In this document: positions 35,187-45,552 of the stretch, in pieces
Layout of the letters: each line of letters opens with the position of its first letter
How positions within the stretch are numbered: position 1 is the first letter of the stretch
Assembly (NCBI GenBank): GCA_001898855.1
Contig: MKVN01000008.1
Span: 33,285 to 97,284, forward strand
Reading direction: 5' to 3'
Origin: Micrococcales bacterium 73-13
GTDB taxonomy: Bacteria > Actinomycetota > Actinomycetes > Actinomycetales > Microbacteriaceae
Length of the DNA stretch: 64,000 bases
Translations under genes and position numbers: made by a program
Notes under the pieces: model-generated
The model's database searches: none
What the model was told of the DNA's origin: nothing
The model's input: only the letters and a program-made list of their open reading frames with translations

Positions 35187-35935
35187 ACGGCATCCCGCCG
35201 ATCCGCCGAGAGGTGCTCGTCGAGGCGGGCCCCGACGTCGCGTTCGCGGTCTTCACGGAGGAGATCGGCGCCTGGTGGCCGCTCGCCCGGCTCGGGGTGC
35301 ACCACGACGGCACGGTCGCCTTCGCCGGCGGGCGGATCGTCGAGCTCTCCGCCGCCGGCGAGGAGGCGGTGTGGGGCAGCGTCACGGCCTGGGCGCCGCC
35401 GCGGACGCTGGCGTTCACCTGGCATCCGGGGTCCGCCGCGGAGTCGGCGAGCCGGGTCACCGTGACCTTCGAGCCGCAGGGGGAGCGCACCCTGGTGACG
35501 CTGGTGCAGGAGGGCTGGGAGGCGCTCGAGGCCCCCGACGCCGCCCGCGAGGAGTACGGAAGGGGCTGGCCGGGGGTGCTCGCGGCCTACGCCAGGCGCG
35601 CCTCGGCCGACCGAGCCGGCGACACCTGGGTCGTCCTCGTCCACACCCCGCGCGACGGGACGACCGGCTCCGTCTACGCCGACCCGAGGTTCCGTGAGCA
35701 CGTCGCCTTCATCGAGCGCACGGCGTCGCTCGGCCTCCTGGTCGCGGCCGGACCGTTCGGCGACGCCGACGGGGAGGGTCAGACGGTGCTCCGGCTGCGC
35801 GGGCCGGATCGGCTCGAGGAGGCGCGACGGCTCGCCGAGGCGGACGGCAGCGTGGCCGGCGGCCTGTTCGACGTCCGGGTGCGACCGTGGCGGGTGGTGC
35901 GCAGCGGGATCGAGGCGGCGGCGACCGGGGCCTGA
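35183..35935 (+). CDS. SRPBCC (AHSA1) and YCII domain fusion protein
   Basis: A 250-residue, two-domain protein. Residues about 8-135 form an AHSA1/SRPBCC hydrophobic-ligand domain (REVLVEAGPDVAFAVFTEEI at the start, LAFTWHPG, TLVTLVQEGWEAL at the end). Residues about 150-240 form a YCII-type ferredoxin-like domain (TWVVLVHTPRDG, REHVAFIERTASLGLLVAAGPF). These are usually separate small proteins. The fusion is intact in a single frame with no stop or frame change. It is co-translated with an ArsR regulator, as many SRPBCC proteins are. Confidence 0.88.
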   Translation: MNGIPPIRREVLVEAGPDVAFAVFTEEIGAWWPLARLGVHHDGTVAFAGGRIVELSAAGEEAVWGSVTAWAPPRTLAFTWHPGSAAESASRVTVTFEPQGERTLVTLVQEGWEALEAPDAAREEYGRGWPGVLAAYARRASADRAGDTWVVLVHTPRDGTTGSVYADPRFREHVAFIERTASLGLLVAAGPFGDADGEGQTVLRLRGPDRLEEARRLAEADGSVAGGLFDVRVRPWRVVRSGIEAAATGA

Positions 35936-35954
35936 CGTCGTCGCCGGCCGCTCC

Positions 35955-38240
<2,286 letters not shown>

Positions 38241-38270
38241 GGCTCCGGGCGCGATCGCCGCCGCGGCTGT

Positions 38271-38276
38271 TAGCGT
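38271..38276 (+). promoter_or_regulatory. -10 box of the siderophore-interacting protein gene
   Basis: TAGCGT, nine bases before ATG 38286, giving at most a two- to three-base leader. Confidence 0.5.
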
Positions 38277-38285
38277 GAGGCCGAG

Positions 38286-39035
38286 ATGACATCGTTCCGA
38301 CTCAGCAGATCCCCGCTGGAGAACCGCCCCCGCCGCGGAGTCGTCGACCTCGTCGAGGACCTCTCGCCGAGCTATCGACGCGTCCGCCTGTCCGGCGACT
38401 TCCGCGGCTTCGACTCGCGCGGCGCCGACGACCACCTCCGGGTGTTCTTCGTCCCGGACGGCTTCGAGGCGCCGCCCGCGGGCGCGCCGCCCGAGGCGTT
38501 CGCGGCGATGCGCGAGCACCCGTCCCGCGAGTACACCCCGGTCGCCTGGGACGAGGCGTCGCTCGTGCTCGACTTCGTGATCCACGGCGACGGGCCCGCC
38601 TCGACCTGGGCCGAGCAGGCCGCGCCCGGCTCGGTCGCGATGATCGGCGGGCCGCGCGGCTCGCTCGTCCTCGAGGGCGAGCCGGGGTGGTGGCTGCTCG
38701 CGGGGGACCGCACCGCGCTGCCGGCGATCCGCCGCTTCCTCGCGGCGGTCGCGCCGGGGACGCCGGCCGACGTCGTGCTGCTCGCGGAGGATGCCGAGGA
38801 CGAGCAGCCCGTCGCGTCGCCCGGCGAGCTCTCCGTCGTCTGGGTGCGATCCCTGGACCAGCTCCTCGACCGGCTGCGCGCCGCGCCGGTCCGGACCGGC
38901 GACGGCTTCGCCTTCGTCGCGGCCGAGCAGTCCGTCGTGCAGCCCGCCCGGGCGATCCTGCAGGCGCGCGGCGTCGACCTCGAGCGCGCCGTGGTCAAGG
39001 GCTACTGGAGGCGCGGCGAGGCCGCGGCGCACTAG
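38286..39035 (+). CDS. Siderophore-interacting (ferric-siderophore reductase) protein
   Basis: A 249-residue flavoprotein of the SIP family, which reduces ferric siderophores in the cytoplasm to release iron. The FAD-binding motif is REYTPVAWD (RxYT, about 80-88), the NAD(P)H-domain start is WWLLAGDRTALPAIRRFL and the C-terminal family ending is VVKGYWRRGEAAAH. No siderophore importer or iron-regulated gene lies beside it, and no Fur/DtxR-like box is recognisable upstream. Confidence 0.9.
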   Translation: MTSFRLSRSPLENRPRRGVVDLVEDLSPSYRRVRLSGDFRGFDSRGADDHLRVFFVPDGFEAPPAGAPPEAFAAMREHPSREYTPVAWDEASLVLDFVIHGDGPASTWAEQAAPGSVAMIGGPRGSLVLEGEPGWWLLAGDRTALPAIRRFLAAVAPGTPADVVLLAEDAEDEQPVASPGELSVVWVRSLDQLLDRLRAAPVRTGDGFAFVAAEQSVVQPARAILQARGVDLERAVVKGYWRRGEAAAH

Positions 39036-39113
39036 ACGCCGGCGGCATGCCGCCGGCGCTGCGCGAGCATTCGCCGAGAACGGGCGCCGCACGGCGCGCG
39101 GAGCCGGCCTGGC

Positions 39114-39119
39114 TAGGAT
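39114..39119 (+). promoter_or_regulatory. -10 box of gatC (leaderless type)
   Basis: TAGGAT, six bases before GTG 39126. Confidence 0.65.
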
Positions 39120-39125
39120 CGACGG

Positions 39126-39425
39126 GTGTCCGAGATCACCCCTGAGACCGTCGAGCACCTCGCGGAGCTCGCCCGCATCGCGCTGACCGACGAGGAGGTC
39201 GCGACGCTCACCCGGCAGCTCGGCGCGATCGCCGACAGCGTCGCGAAGGTCTCCGAGGTCGCGACCCCCGAGGTGCCGGCGACGAGCCATCCGATCCCGA
39301 TGGCGAACGTCACCCGGCCCGACGTCCCGGGCCCGACGCTGACGACCGAGGAGGCGCTCTCCGGCGCGCCCGAGTCGGACGGCTCGCGCTTCGTCGTCGC
39401 CGCGATCCTCGGCGAGGAGCAGTGA
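39126..39425 (+). CDS. gatC: Asp-tRNA(Asn)/Glu-tRNA(Gln) amidotransferase subunit C
   Basis: A 99-residue subunit that wraps around GatA and GatB in the tRNA-dependent amidotransferase, which makes Gln-tRNA(Gln) (and often Asn-tRNA(Asn)) from the mischarged tRNA. The [21 protein letters not shown]-type start is seen here as [17 protein letters not shown], and the FRPDVPG-type motif as [10 protein letters not shown]. Its stop overlaps the gatA GTG (GTGA), so the two are co-translated. gatB lies 3 kb downstream under its own promoter. Confidence 0.95.
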   Translation: MSEITPETVEHLAELARIALTDEEVATLTRQLGAIADSVAKVSEVATPEVPATSHPIPMANVTRPDVPGPTLTTEEALSGAPESDGSRFVVAAILGEEQ

Positions 39426-40939
39426 GCGGCGCCGCGATGACCGAGCTCACCCGCCTGCCCGCCGCCGAGCTCTCGGACCTGCTCGCTGAGCGGGAGGTGT
39501 CCTCGGTCGAGGTCGTCCGCGCGCACCTCGACCGGATCGCCGCCGTCGACGGCGCGGTGCACGCCTTCCTGCACGTCTCCGACGCCGCCCTCGCGGCGGC
39601 GGCCGCGGTCGACGCGGCGCGCGGCGACGGCGCCGCCCTCGGCCCGCTCGCGGGCGTGCCGGTCGCGATCAAGGACGTGCTGTGCACGCACGACATGCCC
39701 TCCACCGCCGGGTCGCGGATCCTCGAGGGCTGGGTGCCGCCGTACGACGCGACGCCGGTCGCCCGGATGCGCGCCGCCGGCCTCGTCCCGCTCGGGAAGA
39801 CGAACATGGACGAGTTCGCGATGGGCTCCTCCACCGAGCACTCCGCCTACGGACCGACCCGGAACCCGTGGGACCTGGACCGGATCCCGGGCGGCTCCGG
39901 GGGCGGGTCCGCGGCGGCGGTCGCCGCGCTCGAGGCGCCGCTCGCGCTCGGCTCGGACACCGGCGGCTCGATCCGGCAGCCCGGCGCCGTCACCGGCACC
40001 GTCGGGGTCAAGCCGACCTACGGCGGCGTCTCGCGCTACGGCGCGATCGCGCTCGCGTCCTCCCTCGACCAGGTCGGTCCGGTCGCCCGCACCGTCCTCG
40101 ACGCGGCGCTGCTGCACGACGTCATCGGCGGCCACGACCCGAAGGACTCCACCTCGCTGCCCGACGCCTGGCCGTCGTTCGCCGACGCCGCCCGCGAGGG
40201 CGCCGGCGCCGACTCGCTGCGCGGCGTCCGCATCGGCGTCGTCCGCGAGCTCGACAGCGCGGGCTTCCAGGCGGGCGTGACGCAGCGCTTCCACGAGGCC
40301 CTGGAGCTGCTCGTGGCGGCCGGGGCCGAGATCGTGGAGGTCTCCGCGCCGCACTTCGAGTACGCGGTCGCGGCCTACTACGTCATCCTCCCGGCCGAGG
40401 CGTCGTCCAATCTCGCGAAGTTCGACTCCGTGCGATTCGGCCTGCGGGTGACCCCGCCCGGCGGCGGCACCGTCGAGCAGGTGATGGCGGCGACGCGCGA
40501 GCTCGGCTTCGGCCCGGAGGTCAAGCGCCGGGTCATCCTCGGCACCTACGCGCTGTCCGCCGGCTACTACGACGCCTACTACGGCTCGGCGCAGCAGGTG
40601 CGCACGCTGATCCAGCGGGACTTCGCCGCGGCGTTCGCGCAGGCCGACGTGCTCGTCTCGCCGGCGGCGCCGACCACGGCGTTCCGGATCGGCGAGAAGG
40701 TCGACGACCCGCTCGCGATGTACCTCAACGACGTCACGACGATCCCGGCGAACCTCGCCGGCGTGCCCGGCATGGCGCTGCCGATGGGGCTCGCTCCGGA
40801 GGACGGGCTGCCGACCGGCTTCCAGCTCATGGCCCCCGCGCGCGAGGACGCCAGGCTGTACCGGATCGGGGCGACCCTCGAGCGTCTGCTCGGCGAGCGT
40901 CACGGCGCGATCCTCGACCGGGCCCCGGCACTCGCCTGA
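39422..40939 (+). CDS. gatA: Asp/Glu-tRNA amidotransferase subunit A
   Basis: A 505-residue amidase-signature glutaminase that generates ammonia for GatB. The Ser-cisSer-Lys triad is visible as K84 (VAIKDVL), S159 ([11 protein letters not shown]) and S183 ([12 protein letters not shown]). The GTG at 39422 overlaps the gatC stop and is preferred; ATG 39437 five codons later is the alternative. The gene is followed seven bases on by the AlkD-like gene, probably in the same transcript. Confidence 0.96.
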   Translation: MSGAAMTELTRLPAAELSDLLAEREVSSVEVVRAHLDRIAAVDGAVHAFLHVSDAALAAAAAVDAARGDGAALGPLAGVPVAIKDVLCTHDMPSTAGSRILEGWVPPYDATPVARMRAAGLVPLGKTNMDEFAMGSSTEHSAYGPTRNPWDLDRIPGGSGGGSAAAVAALEAPLALGSDTGGSIRQPGAVTGTVGVKPTYGGVSRYGAIALASSLDQVGPVARTVLDAALLHDVIGGHDPKDSTSLPDAWPSFADAAREGAGADSLRGVRIGVVRELDSAGFQAGVTQRFHEALELLVAAGAEIVEVSAPHFEYAVAAYYVILPAEASSNLAKFDSVRFGLRVTPPGGGTVEQVMAATRELGFGPEVKRRVILGTYALSAGYYDAYYGSAQQVRTLIQRDFAAAFAQADVLVSPAAPTTAFRIGEKVDDPLAMYLNDVTTIPANLAGVPGMALPMGLAPEDGLPTGFQLMAPAREDARLYRIGATLERLLGERHGAILDRAPALA

Positions 40940-40946
40940 GGTCCCG

Positions 40947-41681
40947 ATGGCCGCGACCGCCCGCCCCGCTCGGCGCGCCTCGCCGGCCGACGGGAGCGGC
41001 CCGCGGACGGCGGCCGCGATCCGCGAGCTGCTGCGCTCGGCCGCGGACCCGGTGCGCGCCGAGGGCCAGCAGGCGTACATGAAGTCGGCGATGCCGTTCT
41101 GGGGCGTGCCGGTGCCCGAGGTGCGCCGCATGGTGCGTCCCGCGCTCGCAGGGCTCGACGCCATCGGCGCGCTCGCGCTCGCCGCCGAGCTCTGGGACGG
41201 CGCCGAGCGCCGCGAGGAGCGCTACGCCGCGCTCGGCGTGCTCGCGGCCCCGTCGCTGCGCGGGCGCCCCGAGGCGGTGCCGCTCATCGAGCGGTTCGCG
41301 ATCGAGGGACGGTGGTGGGACATCGTCGACGACCTCGCGCACCGCGTCGCCGAGCTCCACGACGCCCAGCCGGCGGCGACGCACGCGACCGTGCTCGCCT
41401 GGTCCGACGATCGTCGCGACGAGCCGGTCGAGGACGCCGGCATGTGGCTGCGCCGGCTCGCGATCCTGTCCCAGCTCGGCCGCCGGGAGCGGGTCGACCT
41501 GGACCTGCTCGCCGAGGTCGTCGACCGCAACGCCGGCGACCCCGCCTTCTTCATCCGGAAGGCGATCGGCTGGGCGCTGCGCGAGGTCGCGAGGATCCGC
41601 CCGGACTGGGTGCTGGCGTTCGTCGACAGCCGCCCGCTCAGCGCGCTCAGCCGCCGGGAGGCGCTCAGACATGTCGGCTGA
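40947..41681 (+). CDS. AlkD-like DNA alkylation repair protein
   Basis: A 244-residue protein of helical HEAT-like repeats. It keeps the residues known to line the DNA-binding cleft of AlkD glycosylases: the Trp and Asp of WWDIVDDLA, the Arg of MWLRRLAI and the Trp of RKAIGWALREV. AlkD excises bulky or cationic alkylated bases without flipping them. The first 18 residues are Ala/Arg-rich and probably disordered. It overlaps the DCC gene by 11 bases and follows gatA closely, so the three form one operon. Confidence 0.88.
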   Translation: MAATARPARRASPADGSGPRTAAAIRELLRSAADPVRAEGQQAYMKSAMPFWGVPVPEVRRMVRPALAGLDAIGALALAAELWDGAERREERYAALGVLAAPSLRGRPEAVPLIERFAIEGRWWDIVDDLAHRVAELHDAQPAATHATVLAWSDDRRDEPVEDAGMWLRRLAILSQLGRRERVDLDLLAEVVDRNAGDPAFFIRKAIGWALREVARIRPDWVLAFVDSRPLSALSRREALRHVG

Positions 41682-42039
41682 CCTCCCGATCCTGGTCTTC
41701 GACGGCGACTGCGGCTTCTGCACCTCGGCGATGCGCTGGCTGGCCCGGCGCAGCGAGTTCGAGCCGGTCCCGTACCAGTGGGCCGATCTCGACGCGCTCG
41801 GGATCACCCGTGCCGAGGCGGAGTCGCGGGTCTGGGTCGTTGGCGGCGGCGAGCGGCTCGGCGGAGCGCCGGCGGTCGCGCGCCTCCTGGCCCGATCCCG
41901 GCGACCGGCCTGGCGTGCGGTCGGCCGGGCGATGGCGCTGCCGGGCGTCCGATCGGTCGCCGCGCTCGGATACCGCCTCGTCGCCCGGTACCGGCACCGA
42001 CTGCCCGGCGGCACCCCGATGTGCGCCGCGCCGCGCTGA
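41671..42039 (+). CDS. DCC-family thiol-disulfide oxidoreductase-like protein
   Basis: A 122-residue protein of the DCC family (formerly DUF393). The name-giving motif is FDGDCGFC (about 10-17), with a CxxC-like C-G-F-C arrangement near the N-terminus on a thioredoxin-like fold. The C-terminal half has a hydrophobic helix and a basic stretch (VARYRHRLPGG). The redox partner is unknown. The ATG lies inside the end of the AlkD-like gene, so its translation is coupled. Confidence 0.85.
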   Translation: MSADLPILVFDGDCGFCTSAMRWLARRSEFEPVPYQWADLDALGITRAEAESRVWVVGGGERLGGAPAVARLLARSRRPAWRAVGRAMALPGVRSVAALGYRLVARYRHRLPGGTPMCAAPR

Positions 42040-42061
42040 GCCCGCCGGCGGATCACAGCGC
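42033..42061. terminator. Possible bidirectional hairpin between convergent genes
   Basis: GCGCTG (42033-42038) and CAGCGC (42056-42061) flank the palindrome CCGCCGGCGG. It includes the stop of the DCC gene and the convergent small gene's stop region. Stability is uncertain. Confidence 0.35.
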
Positions 42062-42319
42062 CACGCCCCACAGGTACTCCTCCCCGTTCGGCCGCAGCCA
42101 GCGGACGCAGACCCGGCTGCGACGCCCCAGGTCGTCGCCGCGCATCAGCACGTCGAGCGCGGCGCCGGGTCTCAGGCGCGGCGTGAGCGGGGCCATCGCG
42201 AGTCCGGGCCCGCGCATCTCGACGCGGATCCAGCGCAGCGCCTCCCCGCTCGTGTTGACGATCCGGAGGCGCGGCGCGCGCGAGCGGTCGATCGCGAAGG
42301 GAACAGGGTAGGCGTCCAT
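42053..42319 (-). CDS. Small protein of unknown function
   Basis: An 88-residue protein, mostly beta-strand by appearance, with Arg and Trp well spread ([37 protein letters not shown]). There is no signal peptide, membrane helix or Cys-rich motif. Support for a real gene comes from TAGCCT exactly six bases before the ATG, the same leaderless arrangement as other genes here, and from its place between two well-defined genes with no large overlap. The family is not recognised. Confidence 0.6.
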   Translation of the reverse strand: MDAYPVPFAIDRSRAPRLRIVNTSGEALRWIRVEMRGPGLAMAPLTPRLRPGAALDVLMRGDDLGRRSRVCVRWLRPNGEEYLWGVAL

Positions 42320-42325
42320 GGGGCG

Positions 42326-42331
42326 AGGCTA
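42326..42331 (-). promoter_or_regulatory. -10 box of the 88-residue protein gene (leaderless type)
   Basis: TAGCCT on the minus strand, six bases before ATG 42319. Confidence 0.55.
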
Positions 42332-42440
42332 GGAGGGCGCTCCGACATCGCGGTCCGCCGGTGCGCGAGCGCTGTGGAGCGGGAGCTCGAGCGGCGCGGC
42401 TGTGGGGGACGGGGCCGCCCGGTGCGTCCGCGGCAGCTTC

Positions 42441-42446
42441 TAAGCT
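42441..42446 (+). promoter_or_regulatory. -10 box of gatB (leaderless type)
   Basis: TAAGCT, seven bases before ATG 42454. The frame is open upstream for 31 codons, but the promoter and the family start agree on 42454. Confidence 0.65.
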
Positions 42447-42453
42447 TGAGTCC

Positions 42454-43971
42454 ATGGCGCGCGCGGATCTCATGGACTTCGACGAGGCTTGTCAGCGGTT
42501 CGACATCGCGCTCGGCTTCGAGGTCCACGTCGAGCTCTCGACGCGGACCAAGATGTTCTCGGACGCCCCGAACCCCGCGAGCTCCGAGTTCCACGGCGCC
42601 GAGCCGAACACGCTGGTGACCCCGGTGTGCCTCGGCCTGCCGGGCAGCCTCCCGGTCGTCAACGAGCAGGCGATCGAGCACGCCATCTCGCTCGGCCTCG
42701 CGCTCGGCTGCTCGATCGCGCCCTCGAGCCGGTTCGCCAGGAAGAACTACTTCTACCCCGATCTCGCGAAGAACTACCAGATCTCCCAGTACGACGAGCC
42801 GATCGCGTTCGACGGCTCGATCGAGATCGAGCTGGAGGACGGTCGCACCGTCGCGATCGGCATCGAGCGCGCGCACATGGAGGAGGACGCCGGCAAGCTC
42901 ACGCACGTCGGCGGCGCCACCGGCCGCATCCAGGGCGCCGAGTACAGCCTGGTCGACTACAACCGCGCGGGCGTCCCGCTCGTCGAGATCGTCACCAGGG
43001 TGATCCTCGGCACCGGCGCCGACGCGCCCGCGGTGGGACGGGCGTACGTGAGCACCATCCGCGACATCGCGCTCGCGCTCGGCGTGTCCGAGGGCCGCAT
43101 GGAGCGCGGCAACCTGCGCTGCGACGCGAACGTCTCGCTCTCGCCGAAGGGCTCCGGCGTGCTCGGCACGCGCACCGAGACGAAGAACGTCAACTCCATG
43201 CGCAGCGTCGAGCGCGCGATCCGCTACGAGATCCAGCGCCAGGCCGCGATCCTCGACGCCGGCGGCGCGATCGTCCAGGAGACCCGGCACTGGCACGAGG
43301 ACACCGGGACGACCTCCCCGGGGCGCCCGAAGTCCGACGCCGACGACTACCGCTACTTCCCGGAGCCGGACCTGCTGCCGGTGCAGCCCTCCGCCGTGCT
43401 CGTCGAGCGGCTCCGCGCCGCGCTGCCCGAGCCGCCGGCCGCGCGCCGGCGGCGGCTCAGGGAGACCTGGGGCTTCACGGACCTCGAGTTCCGCGACGTC
43501 GTCAACGCCGGCCTGCTGGTCGAGGTCGAGCGCACCGTCGCCGCGGGCGCCGCGCCGGCGCAGGCGCGCAAGTGGTGGACCGGCGAGATCAGCCGGATCG
43601 CGAACGCCTCCGACCGCGAGCCGGCCGAGCTGATCGACCCGGCGGCGGTCGCCGAGCTGGTCGGCCTCGTCGAGTCCGGCGCGCTCACCGACCGCCTCGC
43701 GCGCGAGGCGCTGGACGGGGTCGTCGCGGGGGAGGGCAGCCCGGCCGAGGTGGTCGAGCGCCGCGGGCTCGCCGTGGTCTCCGACGACGGCGCGCTCGTC
43801 GCGGCGATCGACGAGGCGCTCGCGGCGCAGCCGGACGTGCTCGAGAAGATCCGCGACGGCAAGGTGCAGGCGGCCGGCGCCGTCATCGGCGCGGTCATGA
43901 AGGCGATGCAGGGCAAGGCCGACGCCGCCCGCGTCCGCGAGCTCGTGCTGGAGCGGGCCGGGTCGGCGTAG
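42454..43971 (+). CDS. gatB: Asp/Glu-tRNA amidotransferase subunit B
   Basis: A 505-residue subunit that binds the mischarged tRNA and activates its acyl group before amidation. The catalytic cradle begins [20 protein letters not shown]. The metal/substrate region includes [19 protein letters not shown], and the C-terminal YqeY-like tail domain ends [18 protein letters not shown]. It is separated from gatC-gatA by the AlkD, DCC and 88-residue genes and has its own promoter. A DUF1905-type gene starts immediately after its stop. Confidence 0.97.
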   Translation: MARADLMDFDEACQRFDIALGFEVHVELSTRTKMFSDAPNPASSEFHGAEPNTLVTPVCLGLPGSLPVVNEQAIEHAISLGLALGCSIAPSSRFARKNYFYPDLAKNYQISQYDEPIAFDGSIEIELEDGRTVAIGIERAHMEEDAGKLTHVGGATGRIQGAEYSLVDYNRAGVPLVEIVTRVILGTGADAPAVGRAYVSTIRDIALALGVSEGRMERGNLRCDANVSLSPKGSGVLGTRTETKNVNSMRSVERAIRYEIQRQAAILDAGGAIVQETRHWHEDTGTTSPGRPKSDADDYRYFPEPDLLPVQPSAVLVERLRAALPEPPAARRRRLRETWGFTDLEFRDVVNAGLLVEVERTVAAGAAPAQARKWWTGEISRIANASDREPAELIDPAAVAELVGLVESGALTDRLAREALDGVVAGEGSPAEVVERRGLAVVSDDGALVAAIDEALAAQPDVLEKIRDGKVQAAGAVIGAVMKAMQGKADAARVRELVLERAGSA

Positions 43972-44271
43972 GTGGCGGGGGAGTCCTACGGCTTCGCCGC
44001 CCCGCTCTGGCGCTGGGCGGCGAGGAGGGAGGCCTGGTTCTTCCTGACGGTGCCGACGGACGCGAGCGAGGAGATCGCGGCGATCCCGCGGCCGCCGCGC
44101 GGCTTCGGCGGGGTCCGGGTCCGCGTCCGGGTCGGCGGCTCGGCCTGGGAGACCAGCATCTTCCCCGACAGCAGGGCCGGCGCGTACGTGCTGCCGATGC
44201 GCCGCGCGGTGCTCGTCGCGGAGGGCATCGAGGAGGGCGACCTCGTCGATGCCCGGATCGACCTGCTCTGA
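43972..44271 (+). CDS. DUF1905-type small beta-barrel protein
   Basis: A 99-residue protein. The order of segments (FFLTVPTDASEEIAAI, GGVRVRVRVGGSAWETSIFP, AYVLPMRRAVLVAEGIEEGD) is that of DUF1905, a small double-psi-like barrel of unknown role. The GTG directly follows the gatB stop with no spacer, so it is probably translated by ribosomes ending gatB. Its function is not known. Confidence 0.8.
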   Translation: MAGESYGFAAPLWRWAARREAWFFLTVPTDASEEIAAIPRPPRGFGGVRVRVRVGGSAWETSIFPDSRAGAYVLPMRRAVLVAEGIEEGDLVDARIDLL

Positions 44272-44327
44272 GCCCGAGCCCGGACGCGGACCCGGGTGTC
44301 GCGCTTGTGCGCCGGGGCCCCGGCCGC

Positions 44328-44333
44328 TGGAAT
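44328..44333 (+). promoter_or_regulatory. Weak -10 box of the 225-residue membrane protein gene
   Basis: TGGAAT, six bases before ATG 44340. It lacks the A at position 2 of TAnnnT, so it is a weaker candidate. Confidence 0.35.
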
Positions 44334-44339
44334 GGTGGC

Positions 44340-45017
44340 ATGTCGACACCCGATCAGCCCGCCGCGCCGACGACCGCCGCCCCCGGCGCGGCTGCCGCCA
44401 CCGGCCCGGCTGCCGCCCCTCCGGCCCCGCGGCCCGCGGGGTCGAGGCCGAAGACGCCGCGGATCACCGGGGGTCAGCGCGCGAGCGCGATCCTCGCCGG
44501 CATCGCCGGGCACATCCTGTTCGCGATCGGCTGGTTCGGCATCGCGTTCGTGATCCTCGGCGGCGCGTTCTCGCCGCTGGTGAACGAGCTCCTCGCGAAC
44601 CTCCTCGGCGACGCCGACGCCCAGCGCTTCACGGAGATCCTGCAGCGCGCGAGCGCGATGTTCTGGCTGCTCGGCCTCGTCTTCCTGGTCGGCTCCGTCG
44701 CCTTCGTCGCGTTCGGCGTGCTCGCCTCGCTGCTCATCCTCCGGCGCGGCGGCGTCGACAAGCCCGGACGGGTCAACTGGACGTCCTTCCTCATCGCCGC
44801 GATCGTCGACCTGCCGGTGTTCCTGCTCGTGCTCTGGCTCGCCACCCTGGTGACCGACGACTCGGCCGGCCTGATCTGGCTGCCGCCGGTGCTCGCGCTC
44901 GTGCTCAGCGCGGCGATCGGCATCGCGGTGTGGTGGCTGATGGCGCACGCCAACCGCGGCGCGGCGAAGCCGCGGCCGCCGAAGCCCGTCAAGGGGACGA
45001 GGCCCGCGGCGGGCTGA
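44340..45017 (+). CDS. Four-helix membrane protein of unknown function
   Basis: A 225-residue protein: a Pro/Ala-rich cytoplasmic N-terminus (1-45), four hydrophobic helices (about 48-72, 102-128, 145-165, 172-195) and a basic Lys/Pro-rich C-terminal tail. No catalytic or transport motif is visible. The frame is open far upstream, overlapping gatB; the start is chosen where the low-complexity N-terminus and the weak -10 box coincide. Its stop lies in a hairpin shared with the convergent FBP gene four bases away. Confidence 0.7.
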   Translation: MSTPDQPAAPTTAAPGAAAATGPAAAPPAPRPAGSRPKTPRITGGQRASAILAGIAGHILFAIGWFGIAFVILGGAFSPLVNELLANLLGDADAQRFTEILQRASAMFWLLGLVFLVGSVAFVAFGVLASLLILRRGGVDKPGRVNWTSFLIAAIVDLPVFLLVLWLATLVTDDSAGLIWLPPVLALVLSAAIGIAVWWLMAHANRGAAKPRPPKPVKGTRPAAG

Positions 45018-45029
45018 GCGCTAGCCCGC
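45009..45029. terminator. Bidirectional hairpin at convergent stops
   Basis: GCGGGCT (45009-45015) pairs with AGCCCGC (45023-45029). The stop codons of the two convergent genes (45015-45017 and 45021-45023) both fall within it. Confidence 0.55.
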
Positions 45030-45512
45030 GAGCACCGACGCGCAGAACGACCGCACCCGGTCGACGAGCCCCGTCGACCGCGACTCGAGCAGGTCGCCGG
45101 AGCCGATCGCCCACGGCGAGGACGCCGGGAGCATCCGGATGATGTGCGGACAGCCGAGGTCGTCGCAGATGTAGGTGCCGACCGACGCGCCGTCGCGGCC
45201 CGCCTGGCCGGCGCGCGGCGCGGACCAGAGCGCGACCTGCGTCGCCGGCTGGGTGGCGCGGCACAGCGAGCACATCGCGGGGATGCCGGCCCCCGCGCGG
45301 CCGTCCGCGCGGCGCAGCACGATGCCGACCGGCCCCTCGGCCGCCTCGTGCACGAGGTAGCCGCGGCTCGCCAGCGACGGGTCGCGCCAGCCGAGGAACT
45401 CGCGGTCCTCCCACACCACCTCGTGCAGCCCCGGCAGCGGGATGCGGGCCGCGTCGTCGGGCTCGACGTTGACGAAGGACGCGCGGATCTCCTCCGCCGT
45501 CAGCGCCCGCAT
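45021..45512 (-). CDS. FBP/EF-G-binding-type treble-clef zinc-finger protein
   Basis: A 163-residue protein. Two Cys pairs, CSLCRATQ (about residues 79-82) and ICDDLGCPH (about 116-121), form a treble-clef zinc site of the kind at the C-terminus of FusB/FBP-like proteins, which bind elongation factor G and relieve fusidic-acid inhibition. The start MRALTAEEIRASFVN is family-like. ATG 45512 follows TACAGT by six bases. A role at the ribosome is inferred from the family only. Confidence 0.8.
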   Translation of the reverse strand: MRALTAEEIRASFVNVEPDDAARIPLPGLHEVVWEDREFLGWRDPSLASRGYLVHEAAEGPVGIVLRRADGRAGAGIPAMCSLCRATQPATQVALWSAPRAGQAGRDGASVGTYICDDLGCPHIIRMLPASSPWAIGSGDLLESRSTGLVDRVRSFCASVLAG

Positions 45513-45518
45513 TCCCCC

Positions 45519-45524
45519 ACTGTA
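45519..45524 (-). promoter_or_regulatory. -10 box of the FBP-type gene (leaderless type)
   Basis: TACAGT on the minus strand, six bases before ATG 45512. Confidence 0.6.
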
Positions 45525-45535
45525 GCCGCGGGTCA

Positions 45536-45541
45536 TAGGAT
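45536..45541 (+). promoter_or_regulatory. -10 box of the MFS gene at 45553
   Basis: TAGGAT, 11 bases before ATG 45553, giving a leader of only a few bases. It is one of three genes here with this longer spacing. Confidence 0.5.
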
Positions 45542-45552
45542 GGACGGCTCTC

